Of a stretch of DNA of 64,000 bases, positions 47,810 to 57,623 are shown one piece after another (within the stretch, counting starts at the first letter, position 1; each line of letters opens with the position of its first letter). The stretch is taken from NCBI GenBank assembly GCA_903889245.1, contig CAISWQ010000044.1:1-64000 (forward strand), written 5' to 3'. This DNA comes from an uncultured Lentisphaerota bacterium. Its GTDB lineage: Bacteria > Verrucomicrobiota > Kiritimatiellia > CAIQIC01. The notes under the pieces were generated by a model, which saw nothing but the letters and a program-made list of their open reading frames with translations, was not told the origin of the DNA and made no database searches. The translations under genes and the position numbers were made by a program.

Positions 47810-49771
47810 TCAGAAATTCCAGCGCCGCGGCTGGCCGACGCCCTTAAGCTCGATCCAGTCCACCTCCACCGGCTGCTGGTGCGCCGGCAGATAAAGCCGC
47901 AGGATGCCGAGCGGGCCTTGCGCCGGCAGGTCCACGGTGATGGTCTGCCAGTCGCCGGGCGCGAGCGTGAACGGCACCGGCGTCGCCTCGGTCTGCTTCT
48001 GGGCCGGCGCGAGCCACGTCACCTTGCCCTTGCCGCCGCCGCGCACGCGCAACGTGAGTACCGCCGGGCCGGCGGTCCCCGCGCTGACGCCGAGGAACGG
48101 CGCATCGCCGCTGCCCCGCAGGGTGACGATGCCATCCTTCACCGTGGCCTGGCAGTTACGCGCCTTCCAGCCTTGCAGCTTCGGATCGCTTTCGTCCTTG
48201 GCCGGCGCCTTGGCTTTCGCCTTGGCCTTGGGCCTCTGCTTGCCCTCGTCCTCCGGCCGGTACTTGGCGGGATCGAACGCCGGGTTCGGGACGGGCACGA
48301 CGGCCTTGGTCTCGGCGAGGAACTTCTCGATGAGTGCATCGAGTTCCTTCACGCGCTCCGGTTCCTGGGCGGCGAGGTTGTTCTTTTCGCCCATGTCGTC
48401 GCGCAGGTTGAAGAGCAGATAACGGTGCGCGCCTTTTTCGCCGACGTGGAAAATGCGGATGAGCTTCCAATCGTCGCGTTCGATGGCGACGCCGGGCGGC
48501 AGCCAGTCGGGCACGCCGGGATCGTGCGGGAAGAACTGGCAGATGGCCTTGCCGGCGAGCGCCTCGCCCTTCAGCGCGGGCAGGATGCTGTGACCATCGA
48601 AGCGCTGGCCGGGCACGGGCTGCAGCCCGAGTACGTCGAGCAGCGTGGGATAATAGTCCTCGCTCTGGATCAGCGCGTCGCTGCGCGAGCCGGGCGGCGT
48701 GACGCCCGGCAGGACGACGACGCCCGGCACGCGCGTGCCGCCCTCGAACAGCGTGGCCTTGCCGCCGCGCAGCGGCCGGTTGCTGGTGGGCGGGACGCCG
48801 TCCACCTCGTTATACATGTTGCCGCCGTTATCGGCGGTGAAGACGATGAGCGTGCGGTCGGCGAGCTTCAGCCGGTCGAGCGTGTCGAGCAGCGTGCCGA
48901 CGGCGTCATCCATGCTCTCGACCATCGCGGCATAGGTGGGGCAGCGCTGCGCGTCGGCGGGATTGACGCGCGCGCGATGCTTCTCGATCAGCGCCCGCTT
49001 CGCATCGAACGGCGCGTGGACGCTGAACATCCAGTAGTTCAGATAGAACGGGCGGTCCTTGTGCTGCTCCATCCATTTGACCGCTTCCTGCGCCATGCGA
49101 TCCTCGATGTGCTGGTTCGGCTCGCCGGGATCGGCATCGAAGTCCGGGAACTTCCACGGCGCCACGTAGCTGCCCGCCGGGCCGGGGCCGGGCCAGTGCG
49201 GTAGATCCACATCGAAGCCCTGCTGCAGCGGCGAGTAGGGCTCCGCGCCCAGATGCCATTTGCCGAAGTGCGCCGTCGCATAGCCCGCGTCCTTAAGCGT
49301 CTCCGCCAGCGTGCGGTACTCGGTTTTCAGCCGCGTCACCGAGACCGGCATGATCGTCTTCTTGTCCGCCGGCGCGCCCTTGGCCAGCTCCGCCGCGAGG
49401 ATCACCTTCGCCTCGTGGCAGCCGGGCACGGTGATGCCCGTGCGCGCCGGACTCAAGCCCGTCATGATGGCCGAGCGCGTCGGCGAGCAGAGCGGGCTGG
49501 CCGAATGGGCGCGCGTAAAGACCATGCCGCGTCGGGCGAGCCGGTCGAGGTTCGGCGTCCGGTAGAACTGCGTGTGGCCATAGAGCGTCGTATCCGCCCA
49601 GCCAAGATCGTCGGCGAGGATGAAGACGACGTTGAGCTTCTTGTTTTCCAAGGGTTGGAAACTGGAGGGTGCGGTTTTTCCAGCCGAGCCTTGCGAGACG
49701 GGCAGCCCTTGGCTGCCAACCATTGGAAAAAGTCCCAGCGACAGGCAGACGGCGAGAAGAGCTTTGTTCAT
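47810..49771 (-). CDS. Secreted sulfatase with C-terminal beta-sandwich-like domain
   Basis: The 653-residue protein has a signal peptide ([20 protein letters not shown]), then a repeat-derived linker ([10 protein letters not shown]) before [19 protein letters not shown]. The signature [11 protein letters not shown] holds Cys95, the formylglycine precursor. HFGKWHLG and [12 protein letters not shown] complete the active site. After a Lys/Ala-rich linker ([15 protein letters not shown]) comes an extra domain (about 550-653) of beta strands ([38 protein letters not shown]), perhaps a carbohydrate-binding module. ATG 49771 overlaps the stop of the rhamnosidase gene by 4 bp. The pair is coupled, implying action on the same glycan. 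Confidence 0.88.
   Translation of the reverse strand: MNKALLAVCLSLGLFPMVGSQGLPVSQGSAGKTAPSSFQPLENKKLNVVFILADDLGWADTTLYGHTQFYRTPNLDRLARRGMVFTRAHSASPLCSPTRSAIMTGLSPARTGITVPGCHEAKVILAAELAKGAPADKKTIMPVSVTRLKTEYRTLAETLKDAGYATAHFGKWHLGAEPYSPLQQGFDVDLPHWPGPGPAGSYVAPWKFPDFDADPGEPNQHIEDRMAQEAVKWMEQHKDRPFYLNYWMFSVHAPFDAKRALIEKHRARVNPADAQRCPTYAAMVESMDDAVGTLLDTLDRLKLADRTLIVFTADNGGNMYNEVDGVPPTSNRPLRGGKATLFEGGTRVPGVVVLPGVTPPGSRSDALIQSEDYYPTLLDVLGLQPVPGQRFDGHSILPALKGEALAGKAICQFFPHDPGVPDWLPPGVAIERDDWKLIRIFHVGEKGAHRYLLFNLRDDMGEKNNLAAQEPERVKELDALIEKFLAETKAVVPVPNPAFDPAKYRPEDEGKQRPKAKAKAKAPAKDESDPKLQGWKARNCQATVKDGIVTLRGSGDAPFLGVSAGTAGPAVLTLRVRGGGKGKVTWLAPAQKQTEATPVPFTLAPGDWQTITVDLPAQGPLGILRLYLPAHQQPVEVDWIELKGVGQPRRWNF
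49643..49732. repeat. CCAAGG palindrome units inside a sulfatase signal-peptide region
   Basis: A good core CCAAGGGTTGG is centred at 49653, a decayed one near 49685 and CCAACCATTGG at 49721. Between them GGCAGCC-CTT-GGCTGCC (49701-49717) forms a hairpin. All are within the first 45 codons of the sulfatase, between the signal peptide and the catalytic domain. Confidence 0.7.
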
Positions 49772-52698
49772 GGGTTCACCTCGAAGCGGTAGGTGCCGGC
49801 CTCGACGGCGAGCACGGCGCAGCCTTTTTCCATGCGCAGGAATTTCACGCCTTCCGCTTTCACGAGCGGCCGGCCGCCCTCGGTGACCTGCCCGGCGTCG
49901 GCGGCGGGGACAAAAACCGTCGCGGTCGTGTTCGCGGGCACGGTCGCGCGTAGCGCGAAGCGGCCGCCCTTCAGGCTCCACTCGCTGACGATGCGGCCGT
50001 GGATGCAGTCGTAGTGCGCCTTGACCCAGTGAATCGGCGCGCGTTCGGGATTGCTGCCGGGCGCGGGCGGACGCGGGGCGATGATGATTTTGTCGTAGCC
50101 GGGGCCGTCGCTCTGGATGCCGGCGAGCGTGCCGAGCATCCATTCGCAGACCGCGCCGAACGAATAGTGTGCGAACGAATTCATCTCCGCGTTCTGCTTG
50201 CCGTTCTGGCCCTGGAAGCCGTGCTCCTTCGTGTAGCTGTCCCAGCGTTCCCAGATGGTCGTCGCGCCCTGCTCAACCTCATAGCCCCACGACGGGAATT
50301 TGCGGCTCTGGAAATGTTTCACCGCCAGGTCGTGTTCGCCGACGCTCGTCAGCACCGGCAGCAGCGGGCGCGTGCCGAGGAAGCCGGTGGTCATGCCGGA
50401 TTTTTCCGCGGTCTCGCCGGCGCGCAACTGGTTGGCGAGCATCTTCCCGGACTGCGCGCGCAGCGCGGCGGGGATCAGGTCCATAAACAGCGCCAGCGCG
50501 TAGGCCGTCTGCGTGTCCACCGTCAGCGAGCCATCGGGCTTCACATACTTGGTGTTGAACGCGCGCTTGATGTTGCCGAGCAGCTCGCGATAGGCCGCGG
50601 CCTCGGCGTCCTTGTGTACGGCGCCGGCCATCTCCGCCATGAGCTGCGCCGAGTAGGCGAAATAGACGGTGTCCACAAATTCCAGCGGCGTCTTCGTGCC
50701 GAACGACAGCCAGTCGCCCCAGTCGTTGCCGTGATTGATGCCGAGGAAATTCCGGCTCGTGGCCTTGCGCCACTCCATGAACTTCACCATCGTGGGCCAG
50801 CAGCGCTCGATGACGCGCGTGTCGCCGTAGGCCTGCCACACGGTCCACGGGCAGATCACGCCGGCATCGCACCACGCGGTGCCGAAATCCCAGCCGTGCT
50901 GGAACGGGTACGGCGCGTAGCCGGGGAACACTCCGCTGGGCTGCTGGCTCTCCATCAGCTCGCGCAGCCACTTGGTGTAGAACGCCGCGACGTCGGCGTT
51001 ATAGGTGGCACAGCGGACGTAGATCTGCGCATCGCCGGTCCAGCCGAAACGCTCGTCGCGCTGCGGACAGTCCGTCGGCAGGTCAATGAAGTTCGCGCGC
51101 TGCGTCCAGACGACGTTCTTGAACAGCCGGTTCGCCACCGGATCGGAGCACTCGAAGCCGCTGGTGAAAGGCGTATCGCTGTGCAGCACGAGCCCGGTGA
51201 TCGCGTCCCTGCCGGGCGTGCCGGGGAAGCCGGTGACCTCGACATATTGGAAGCCGTGGAACGTGAAGCGCGCCACGAATTCCTCGGTGCCGCCGCCGCG
51301 GCAGATATAGTGATCGGTCGCGCGCGCCTTGCGGTAGTTCTCGTTCATCAGCCGGCCGTCGGGATAGACCATCTCGCCGTAGCGCAGTTGAATCGTCGTG
51401 CCCGCCGGCGCTTTCACTTTCAGCCGCACGACGCCGGCGAAATTCTGGCCGAGGTTGAAGACAAAAACGCCGTTCGTCGGCGAGGTGATCGCCACCGGCT
51501 TGATTTCCTCGATGACGCGGACCGGCACGCCGGGGAACGCCTCTAGCTTCGGCGGCCGCTGGAAGCCGAGGTCCACGGGCCGGCCCTTGATTTCGATTTT
51601 CTCGCCCGGCTGCGGCGCGTTCGCCCACTCATAGAACGTCGCCGGCACGCGCCCGTTTTCGGCGGCGAGGATGGCCGGTTCCCAGGCCGCATCGTCGAAG
51701 CCCGGCTTCGACCAGTTCTTCATCTCCTTCCGCGCGTCATAGCATTCGCCCATCAGGAAATCGCCCTCGCGCACGGGGCCCTCGCCGGTGACCTTCCACG
51801 ACTTGTCGGTCGCCACGCTCTCGCGCGAGCCATCCGTGTATTCGATTTCCAGTTGCGCCATCAGCGCCGGCGTCCTGCCGTAGGTCGCGCGCCCGATCTT
51901 TTCCGTGCCGATGCCGGTCAGCAGGCCGAAGCCGATGTAGCCCGCATACCAGCCATCCGCCACCCACGCGCCGAGCGCATTGGCGCCGGACTGCACCAGC
52001 GGCGTGACGTCATAGGTCCGGTAGTAGGCGCGCTGGCGGTAGTCCGTCCAGCCCGGCGCGAACCATTCCGCGCCGACGCGCCGGCCGTTGAGCTGCAGCT
52101 CATAGATGCCGAGCGCGGTCGCGTAGAGCGTCGCGCGCTTGACCGGCTTGGCGGCGGCAAACTCCTTGCGGTACTGCCGCGCCGGCGGCAGATGGAGTTG
52201 CTTGGTGTCCTTCCACACCGGCGACGTGTCGCGGAAGCTGATGTAGCCGGCCTGCCAGTCGTTCTCCTGGAGCAGTCCCATCGTCCACGCGGCCGGTTGG
52301 CTCCACACCGCCGCGCCCGCCGCGTCCCACGCGCAGACTTTCCAGTGGCAAGGCTGGCGCGAGGCGAGCGGCCGGCCCGCGTAGGCGATGTTGATCGTCG
52401 CGCCACCTGCCACTTTCCCGCTATCCCAGAGATCGCCCGTGTTGCGCGCGAGCAGTGCGGCGCTCGAAGCGACCAGAATCTGATAGGCGGACTGCCGCGC
52501 ACCGCGCGCCGCCGACTGGATTTGCCAGCTCAACCGCGGCCGGGGCTCATCCAAGCCCAGCGGATTGACCAGATACTCGCAGCGCAACTCCACCGGCGCG
52601 CAACCCGCCGAGGAGGAGAACGTGGCGCACCCCAGCGGCCACGCGCCGCAGAGCGCGAGGAGGGGAACGGCGGACCAGAGAACGTTGCTCTTTTTCAT
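49768..52698 (-). CDS. Secreted alpha-L-rhamnosidase (GH78-like)
   Basis: The 976-residue protein is a glycoside hydrolase 78-type enzyme that releases terminal alpha-L-rhamnose. It has an N-terminal signal with a possible lipid-attached Cys24 (WPLGC), then beta domains ([40 protein letters not shown]), and the (alpha/alpha)6 barrel with the family block [18 protein letters not shown]. The conserved acidic residues of that block are the catalytic candidates. The C-terminal part holds [20 protein letters not shown]. The gene is coupled to the sulfatase by a 4-bp overlap, pointing to sulfated, rhamnose-containing polysaccharide such as ulvan-type chains; this is inference. Confidence 0.93.
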   Translation of the reverse strand: MKKSNVLWSAVPLLALCGAWPLGCATFSSSAGCAPVELRCEYLVNPLGLDEPRPRLSWQIQSAARGARQSAYQILVASSAALLARNTGDLWDSGKVAGGATINIAYAGRPLASRQPCHWKVCAWDAAGAAVWSQPAAWTMGLLQENDWQAGYISFRDTSPVWKDTKQLHLPPARQYRKEFAAAKPVKRATLYATALGIYELQLNGRRVGAEWFAPGWTDYRQRAYYRTYDVTPLVQSGANALGAWVADGWYAGYIGFGLLTGIGTEKIGRATYGRTPALMAQLEIEYTDGSRESVATDKSWKVTGEGPVREGDFLMGECYDARKEMKNWSKPGFDDAAWEPAILAAENGRVPATFYEWANAPQPGEKIEIKGRPVDLGFQRPPKLEAFPGVPVRVIEEIKPVAITSPTNGVFVFNLGQNFAGVVRLKVKAPAGTTIQLRYGEMVYPDGRLMNENYRKARATDHYICRGGGTEEFVARFTFHGFQYVEVTGFPGTPGRDAITGLVLHSDTPFTSGFECSDPVANRLFKNVVWTQRANFIDLPTDCPQRDERFGWTGDAQIYVRCATYNADVAAFYTKWLRELMESQQPSGVFPGYAPYPFQHGWDFGTAWCDAGVICPWTVWQAYGDTRVIERCWPTMVKFMEWRKATSRNFLGINHGNDWGDWLSFGTKTPLEFVDTVYFAYSAQLMAEMAGAVHKDAEAAAYRELLGNIKRAFNTKYVKPDGSLTVDTQTAYALALFMDLIPAALRAQSGKMLANQLRAGETAEKSGMTTGFLGTRPLLPVLTSVGEHDLAVKHFQSRKFPSWGYEVEQGATTIWERWDSYTKEHGFQGQNGKQNAEMNSFAHYSFGAVCEWMLGTLAGIQSDGPGYDKIIIAPRPPAPGSNPERAPIHWVKAHYDCIHGRIVSEWSLKGGRFALRATVPANTTATVFVPAADAGQVTEGGRPLVKAEGVKFLRMEKGCAVLAVEAGTYRFEVNP

Positions 52699-52899
52699 GC
52701 TGCTTCCTTTGTCAGGGCCAGACCCGCGAACGCGCAGAGAACGGCGCGCCGCGCAGGATAGTGCAAGGGAAAATCCCGCGGCTCAAGCCCCGTCTGTGCC
52801 CGGAGCGGTTGATTGCGAAGGCGCGAGACGGGCAGGTGGACAGAAAAACAGGCGACAGAAAAAGTCTTGCGGCGCGCACGTCCTACTGGCGGTTCAATT
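52699..52899. other. 201-bp intergenic gap
   Basis: No gene is seen here. On the minus strand, TTGAGC and CACTAT 17 bp apart might form a weak promoter for the rhamnosidase gene, but the match is poor. Two T-rich runs occur near the 3' end of the upstream gene. Confidence 0.35.
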
Positions 52900-55482
52900 T
52901 CAGTCGGTGCGCAGGAGGAACAAGCCTTCCAGCGGGGCGAGCGTAATGCTGGCGCTGACGGGCGCGCCGTTGTTGGCCTGCGTGTCCTGCTGCGGCGTCG
53001 CCTGCAGCCGGCGATGGCTGCGGCCGGGTGCCAGTTTGGCGAGGTCGAACGTGAACGGCGCGGGCGCGGGATTCGCCAGCACAAGACCGCGCTCGAAGAC
53101 GCGCGCCATCGCATCGGGCTGCGCGTGCGCGGTAATCTTCTCGATCGTCACCGGCTCACGGCCCTCGATGCGGAAGGTCAGGTCCACCGTCTTGGAACGG
53201 ATGTTACGGAAGTAGAAGGTCGAGGTGAACGGCTGCTCGTTCGCCCACGTCATGCGCTCCTGCGGCGGAGTGAGCTGGTCTTCGGTCGCGCCGACGGGCG
53301 CGAGTTTCACATCGCCCCAGTAGCCGTGGTCGGTGACGGCGTGGTCGCGCGGGCCGCAGTCGGCGACGAACTTGAGGCGGAGGCGCTGGCCCGCAAACTG
53401 GGCGAGCGGGACGGAGCGCGGCAGCCATTGATGGGCCTTGGTGGATTCCTCGAAGAGCTTGGTGAACGCGCCGGGCGTTGCACCGGTGAGCGGCGCGGCA
53501 TGGACGCTGAACCAGACGCCGTCGGATTTCTCCGGGCTCTTCACGCCCATGCCGAGTTGGAAGCGCAGTTCGCTGTTCGCCGGCACCTCGACATCGGCGT
53601 ACCAGAAGACGTAACCTTTCTCCGCTTGGAACGGCGGATGGACGGCGTAGGCGGGCAACAGCTTGTCGCCGATCTGCGTGGCCGCGCCATAATTGACCCG
53701 CGCGCCGGAACTCGCGGTGATCGGCTGTTCACCCTTGCCGCGCAGGGCCATGCCAATCAGCTCCAGCCTGCGCTTCATCAGCGACTGCACACCGCCGCCC
53801 ACACCGATCTCGGCGAAGCGCGCCATCTCGCGCGGATAGCCTTCGCTCGCGGCGGCCTTCATCGTCAGCACCACCACGAGGTTGCCGCCCCTCACCGGTA
53901 CGCCGGGAATGGTGAAGGCCGTGTCAGCCGCGTCTTTCGCGGTCGCGGTGATGATGACGGCGGCGTCGGTCGCGCGCACGGTCACCGGGCCCTTGATGCG
54001 GTTGGCCAGCGCCGCGCCGGACGCAGCCAGGCAGTCGGGCGCGGCCGCCGCCAGATGCAACGCCGGGCCTTCCGGCTTGCCGAGCCAGCCGAGTTTGTTG
54101 GCCGTGCCGCCGATGAACTCGTCCCAAATGCCAAGCCGGCCGCGGGTACTGCCCGGCGGCGCAAAGGAGTAGCAGAGCATCGCATCGGTGAACTGGCCGG
54201 CGGCGAAGACCAGCCGGTGACGCGCGAAGGGCACATCCGGGAACTGCTGCTCGCCCGGCTTGTCCGCGACGTGCTCGACCCACTTGTGGTTGATGTAGCT
54301 GAAGGCCGGCGCGCAGGCGTTGGCCTGCCAGAAGGCGTGACGGTTCAGGCCACCGGACCAGTCATTGAACTGCCAGTCGTTCAGGTTCGGCCAGCCTTCG
54401 CTCTCGATGCCGTTGAGGAGGCCGAACGCGCGCTGCGAGTAGCGGCCGCCGGGACCGAGCGCGCCATCGCCCTGGATGATGCGGTCCGGTCCGAGCCGCT
54501 GGCGCAACTGGCGCGCGAACTCCACCATGCCGAGGCCATAGCGGTTCACGCCCGCGCTCACGCCATCATCAGGCGCGCCATCGCCATCGGTGTCGCCATG
54601 CGTTTCGTTGAACATCACATCGAACTCGAGCCCATCGAACGCGGCGAGCTTGCCGCCCGGCCCGAACCACGCCGCGAGATCATCCACCAGCCGGTCGGCG
54701 CACGTCTGGCCCGCTGCGTCCCGCGGGCAGTGCGTGGCGAAGTTATAGAACCACAGCAGGTGATTGGTTTTGCCCCACGGCCCCTCGACCGCGTGCGCCG
54801 CCGCGCGCGCCGCGCCCGCCTTGAAGGCCAGCGGCTGCGTGCCGTAGCAGCCACGCTTCACGCGGATCGTGTTCGCCTTCGCATCCACCGCGAGCAGTTG
54901 CACCTGCTCGCAGTGCGCCCAGTCATGACGGCCGTCGGCCGTGAGGCTAAAGAGCGCGACATCGTCGTTGGCCGTGCGGTAGCGGCCGGTGTTGACCTTG
55001 AAGTCGGCCGTGTCCTCCACCTTGATCTCCGTCTCGCCCGCCGCCGCGGGGACAGCGGCGGTGATGCGCGCCGCCTTGCGGTAGATCCAGTGGCCGGGGA
55101 AATATTTTTCCGTCCCATGCAGTGGATCGCGCGCGTTGCCGTTGAAGTGCAGCAGGACGGCCTGCCGCGGATGCTCGCGCTTGAACCGCGAGAACCATTC
55201 GGGATTGCGTGCCTCGCGACCGAGCACCTCCTCGTCGAGGCACTTGCCCATGAGGCCCGAGAGCCGGCTGAAGTCGGCCGACCACTGCTCAAAGGTCAGC
55301 CCCTTGCGCGAGGGTCCCGACTCGCAACCGCGGAAGAAGAACACGCGCGGATACTCCGCGCCGAGCAGGTCCAGCCGGGCGGCGGCCTCCGCGGCGCGCA
55401 GCGCGGGCGGCGGCAACAACCACGCGGCCAGGACGACCGGCAACAGCAGGCGGATAAACGTATTTTTCGGAGCGGTGGACAT
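52900..55482 (-). CDS. Large secreted protein of unknown function, possibly a glycosidase
   Basis: The 860-residue protein has a signal peptide (about 1-30, FIRLLLPVVLAAWLLPPPALRA). The N-terminal half resembles a TIM barrel: YPRVFFFRGCESG, AVLLHFNGNARDPLHGTEKY, AFDGLEFDVMFNETHG and RIIQGDGALGPGGRYSQRAF look like successive strand ends with acidic residues. A short DTDGDGAPDDG loop follows, like a calcium site. The C-terminal part is beta-rich (LRFQLGMGVKSPEKSDGVWF). I cannot assign a family or activity. It sits in the glycan block ahead of the rhamnosidase gene. AAAGGA lies before ATG 55482. Confidence 0.65.
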   Translation of the reverse strand: MSTAPKNTFIRLLLPVVLAAWLLPPPALRAAEAAARLDLLGAEYPRVFFFRGCESGPSRKGLTFEQWSADFSRLSGLMGKCLDEEVLGREARNPEWFSRFKREHPRQAVLLHFNGNARDPLHGTEKYFPGHWIYRKAARITAAVPAAAGETEIKVEDTADFKVNTGRYRTANDDVALFSLTADGRHDWAHCEQVQLLAVDAKANTIRVKRGCYGTQPLAFKAGAARAAAHAVEGPWGKTNHLLWFYNFATHCPRDAAGQTCADRLVDDLAAWFGPGGKLAAFDGLEFDVMFNETHGDTDGDGAPDDGVSAGVNRYGLGMVEFARQLRQRLGPDRIIQGDGALGPGGRYSQRAFGLLNGIESEGWPNLNDWQFNDWSGGLNRHAFWQANACAPAFSYINHKWVEHVADKPGEQQFPDVPFARHRLVFAAGQFTDAMLCYSFAPPGSTRGRLGIWDEFIGGTANKLGWLGKPEGPALHLAAAAPDCLAASGAALANRIKGPVTVRATDAAVIITATAKDAADTAFTIPGVPVRGGNLVVVLTMKAAASEGYPREMARFAEIGVGGGVQSLMKRRLELIGMALRGKGEQPITASSGARVNYGAATQIGDKLLPAYAVHPPFQAEKGYVFWYADVEVPANSELRFQLGMGVKSPEKSDGVWFSVHAAPLTGATPGAFTKLFEESTKAHQWLPRSVPLAQFAGQRLRLKFVADCGPRDHAVTDHGYWGDVKLAPVGATEDQLTPPQERMTWANEQPFTSTFYFRNIRSKTVDLTFRIEGREPVTIEKITAHAQPDAMARVFERGLVLANPAPAPFTFDLAKLAPGRSHRRLQATPQQDTQANNGAPVSASITLAPLEGLFLLRTD

Positions 55483-55550
55483 GGCAGTCCTTTCGGCTTA
55501 CGACGGAGATAACGCCGCGCCGCGCCCGATGTTGTCGGAAAAAATCGGCC

Positions 55551-55578
55551 TTGACGGGGCGGACAGGGCTGCTACAAG
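55551..55578 (+). promoter_or_regulatory. Sigma-70 promoter of the lipoprotein gene
   Basis: TTGACG (55551-55556) and TACAAG (55573-55578) are 16 bp apart. The lipoprotein gene starts 33 bp downstream. The region is divergent from the unknown secreted protein gene. Confidence 0.6.
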
Positions 55579-55611
55579 GCAACCGTGCTCCAAACCACGG
55601 GAGAAAAAACA

Positions 55612-56238
55612 ATGAAGAGAAACCTGATCCTGATGCTGATGTTCCTGACGACGACCACCGTGTACCTCACCGGCTGCGAGGGCGGCTCATCCGATGACAA
55701 CCTCCGCACCGATGACGAGGTCCTTGTGAGTGTGCCGGTCACCAACCAGACCGCGAACGGCCTCGCCATCACCGCCACCTCGCACGACAACCTGGTGATG
55801 TTCAACCGCTACGCCACGATCAACAACATCTCCTACGCCTTCGATGGCCAGTATTGCATCACCGGCGGACAGCCGTGGGGCGGCATCAGCGCCAGCGAGG
55901 ATGACGGCAATTGCACGCTGGACGTCAAGGCCGGCCGCAAGAAGACCGATGGCCCGGCGCAGTGGTTCAAGAACCGCGCGACGATGGCCATGTGCGTCAG
56001 CGGCTCGTGGCTCGGCTGGCCCAGCAGCCTGAACTTCGCCTTCAACGGTACGCTCACCATTGATGGCAACAGCTATCAGCTCGTCGTTGGCCAGGGCAAC
56101 GATGGCGTGCACAACAACTGGTGGATCGGCGGCGTCAACTGGGGCTCCGACTCGGTGAGCCTGATCACGCCCGACAAGAAGTACTGCATCACCCAGTGGG
56201 ACGTGAGCTTCAACGAGTTCTACGTCCAGCCCCGCTGA
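55612..56238 (+). CDS. Lipoprotein of unknown function
   Basis: The 208-residue product has a lipoprotein signal with lipobox LTGC (Cys22) after a hydrophobic run. The mature part is beta-rich and Asn/Gly-rich (FAFNGTLTIDGNSYQLVVGQ, NNWWIGGVNWGSDSVSLITP) with four Cys that could pair. No family is recognised. ATG 55612 is preceded by GGGAG and by its own promoter. It is the only + strand gene in the second glycan block and is followed by a four-unit palindrome array. Confidence 0.75.
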   Translation: MKRNLILMLMFLTTTTVYLTGCEGGSSDDNLRTDDEVLVSVPVTNQTANGLAITATSHDNLVMFNRYATINNISYAFDGQYCITGGQPWGGISASEDDGNCTLDVKAGRKKTDGPAQWFKNRATMAMCVSGSWLGWPSSLNFAFNGTLTIDGNSYQLVVGQGNDGVHNNWWIGGVNWGSDSVSLITPDKKYCITQWDVSFNEFYVQPR

Positions 56239-56327
56239 TAAACGGCGGCGCGGCCCGGACGGGCGCACGATCCACAACACTGGAAGGAGCTTGGGCCGTT
56301 CGTAGCCCCGCCGCAAGGCGGGTCCGC

Positions 56328-56441
56328 GTTTCCAAGGATTGGAAACCGGGAGGAGCGTTTTTCCCAAGGCTTGGACAATTTCGGCCCACACTTTTCCAAG
56401 CCTTGGAAAATTTCACCCCGTTTTTTCCAAGGCTTGGAAAT
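56328..56441. repeat. CCAAGG palindrome array, four units, between convergent genes
   Basis: Core centres lie at 56337, 56369, 56401 and 56432, giving spacings of 32, 32 and 31 bp. Cores are CCAAGGATTGG, CCAAGGCTTGG, CCAAGCCTTGG and CCAAGGCTTGG. The last unit reaches the stop codon of the sialidase-fold gene on the minus strand. Confidence 0.95.
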
Positions 56442-57613
56442 CAGGGCGCGAGCTGGGCGAGCGGGATGATCGCCAGCTCGGCGCTGTTGTTGTTCCAGAG
56501 TTCGCGGCCGGTGCCCTGGCGGCCAACGCCGCCGCCGGAATTGGAATAGCCGACGTAGAGGTGGCCCGCGTGCTCCACGGCGCAGGGATAGGCGAGCGAG
56601 GCCTTGGGCTGCGACTCGCCGGGGCCGCCTGGAAAATTCGCGTGACGGATGACGAAGATTTTGGAGAACAAACGTTCGCCCGGCTGGCTGATGGCGAGGG
56701 TCAGTGGCGAGCGCCGCCCGCCGCCATCGGCGCTGGTGGAGCAGACCAGAAAACGCTGGCCGTTGCTCAAGAGGCCGGCGCAGGGTTTGCTCGTCGCCAT
56801 CGGCAGGTTCGCGGGCTGCGCGGTGGTCCACGTCCGGCCGTAATCCTCGCTGACGGCCACCAGCGCCAGCGGCTTTTCGCCATAACGGGCGATGTTCGTG
56901 ATGCGCCGGCCCGCGACGATGGCGGCCGACTCGCCCCAGACTTTGCCGAGTCCTTCCGCGACGGGGATGACGACGAGGTCCCATTTCAGCAGGTCGTCGC
57001 CGTGGCTGATGGCGACCGCCGGGGGATTGCCTTGGCCAACGCTGATGCCGGCGATGAGCCAGTTACCGTCGTCCATTTTCCGCGGCTCGCCGAGCGGCCA
57101 GAAGCCGCCCCGGATGACGACGCCTTGGCGTTCCCATGTGCCGCGCGCGTCATCGAGCACGTAGGCGCGCGTATGCACGTCCTTCATGGTGCCGGTGTAG
57201 GCGCCGTGAAAGGCCCAGAGCCGGCCCTGGTGTGGGAGGAAGACGCCGTGGCTGACGCCGAGGCCCGGCGCGTCGCCCGCGTCCATGGTCGTGAGCGCGC
57301 TCCACGTTCGGCCGCCATCGGGGCTGGAGCAGACGCGCGCCTCCTCGGTGTCGGTGTTCTCGCCACCCTTGTTGTGGCCGAACGAGGCGTAGAGTTTGTC
57401 CTTGTGCCACGCGAGCGCGACGCCGTGCAGGAAGCGATAGCCGTCCTTCTCGAACTCATAGCGCTTGATGACGCGGAACGCGACGTTCGAGAGCACCGGC
57501 AGCGCGGCGCTCTTCGGCAGCGGCTGCTGCGCATCCCACAGTGGCGGCGGCTCGGCGGCGCGCGCCGCCGCCGTCAGCAGCACGGCGATCAGACAAGCGC
57601 GGATGAATTTCAT
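56441..57613 (-). CDS. Secreted sialidase-fold (BNR repeat) protein
   Basis: The 390-residue protein has a signal peptide (MKFIRACLIAVLLTAAARA) and a six-bladed propeller of the exo-sialidase type. Two Asp-boxes are clear: SSPDGGRTW and VSEDYGRTW. Blocks such as FLHGVALAWHKDKLYASFGH and HLYVGYSNSGG fit blade strands. The catalytic Arg triad of true sialidases could not be confirmed by eye, so the activity may be another glycosidase or lyase. ATG 57613 starts the signal peptide. It lies 10 bp downstream of the alpha/beta hydrolase gene in a run of minus-strand genes. Confidence 0.75.
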   Translation of the reverse strand: MKFIRACLIAVLLTAAARAAEPPPLWDAQQPLPKSAALPVLSNVAFRVIKRYEFEKDGYRFLHGVALAWHKDKLYASFGHNKGGENTDTEEARVCSSPDGGRTWSALTTMDAGDAPGLGVSHGVFLPHQGRLWAFHGAYTGTMKDVHTRAYVLDDARGTWERQGVVIRGGFWPLGEPRKMDDGNWLIAGISVGQGNPPAVAISHGDDLLKWDLVVIPVAEGLGKVWGESAAIVAGRRITNIARYGEKPLALVAVSEDYGRTWTTAQPANLPMATSKPCAGLLSNGQRFLVCSTSADGGGRRSPLTLAISQPGERLFSKIFVIRHANFPGGPGESQPKASLAYPCAVEHAGHLYVGYSNSGGGVGRQGTGRELWNNNSAELAIIPLAQLAP

Positions 57614-57623
57614 AGCACTCCCT

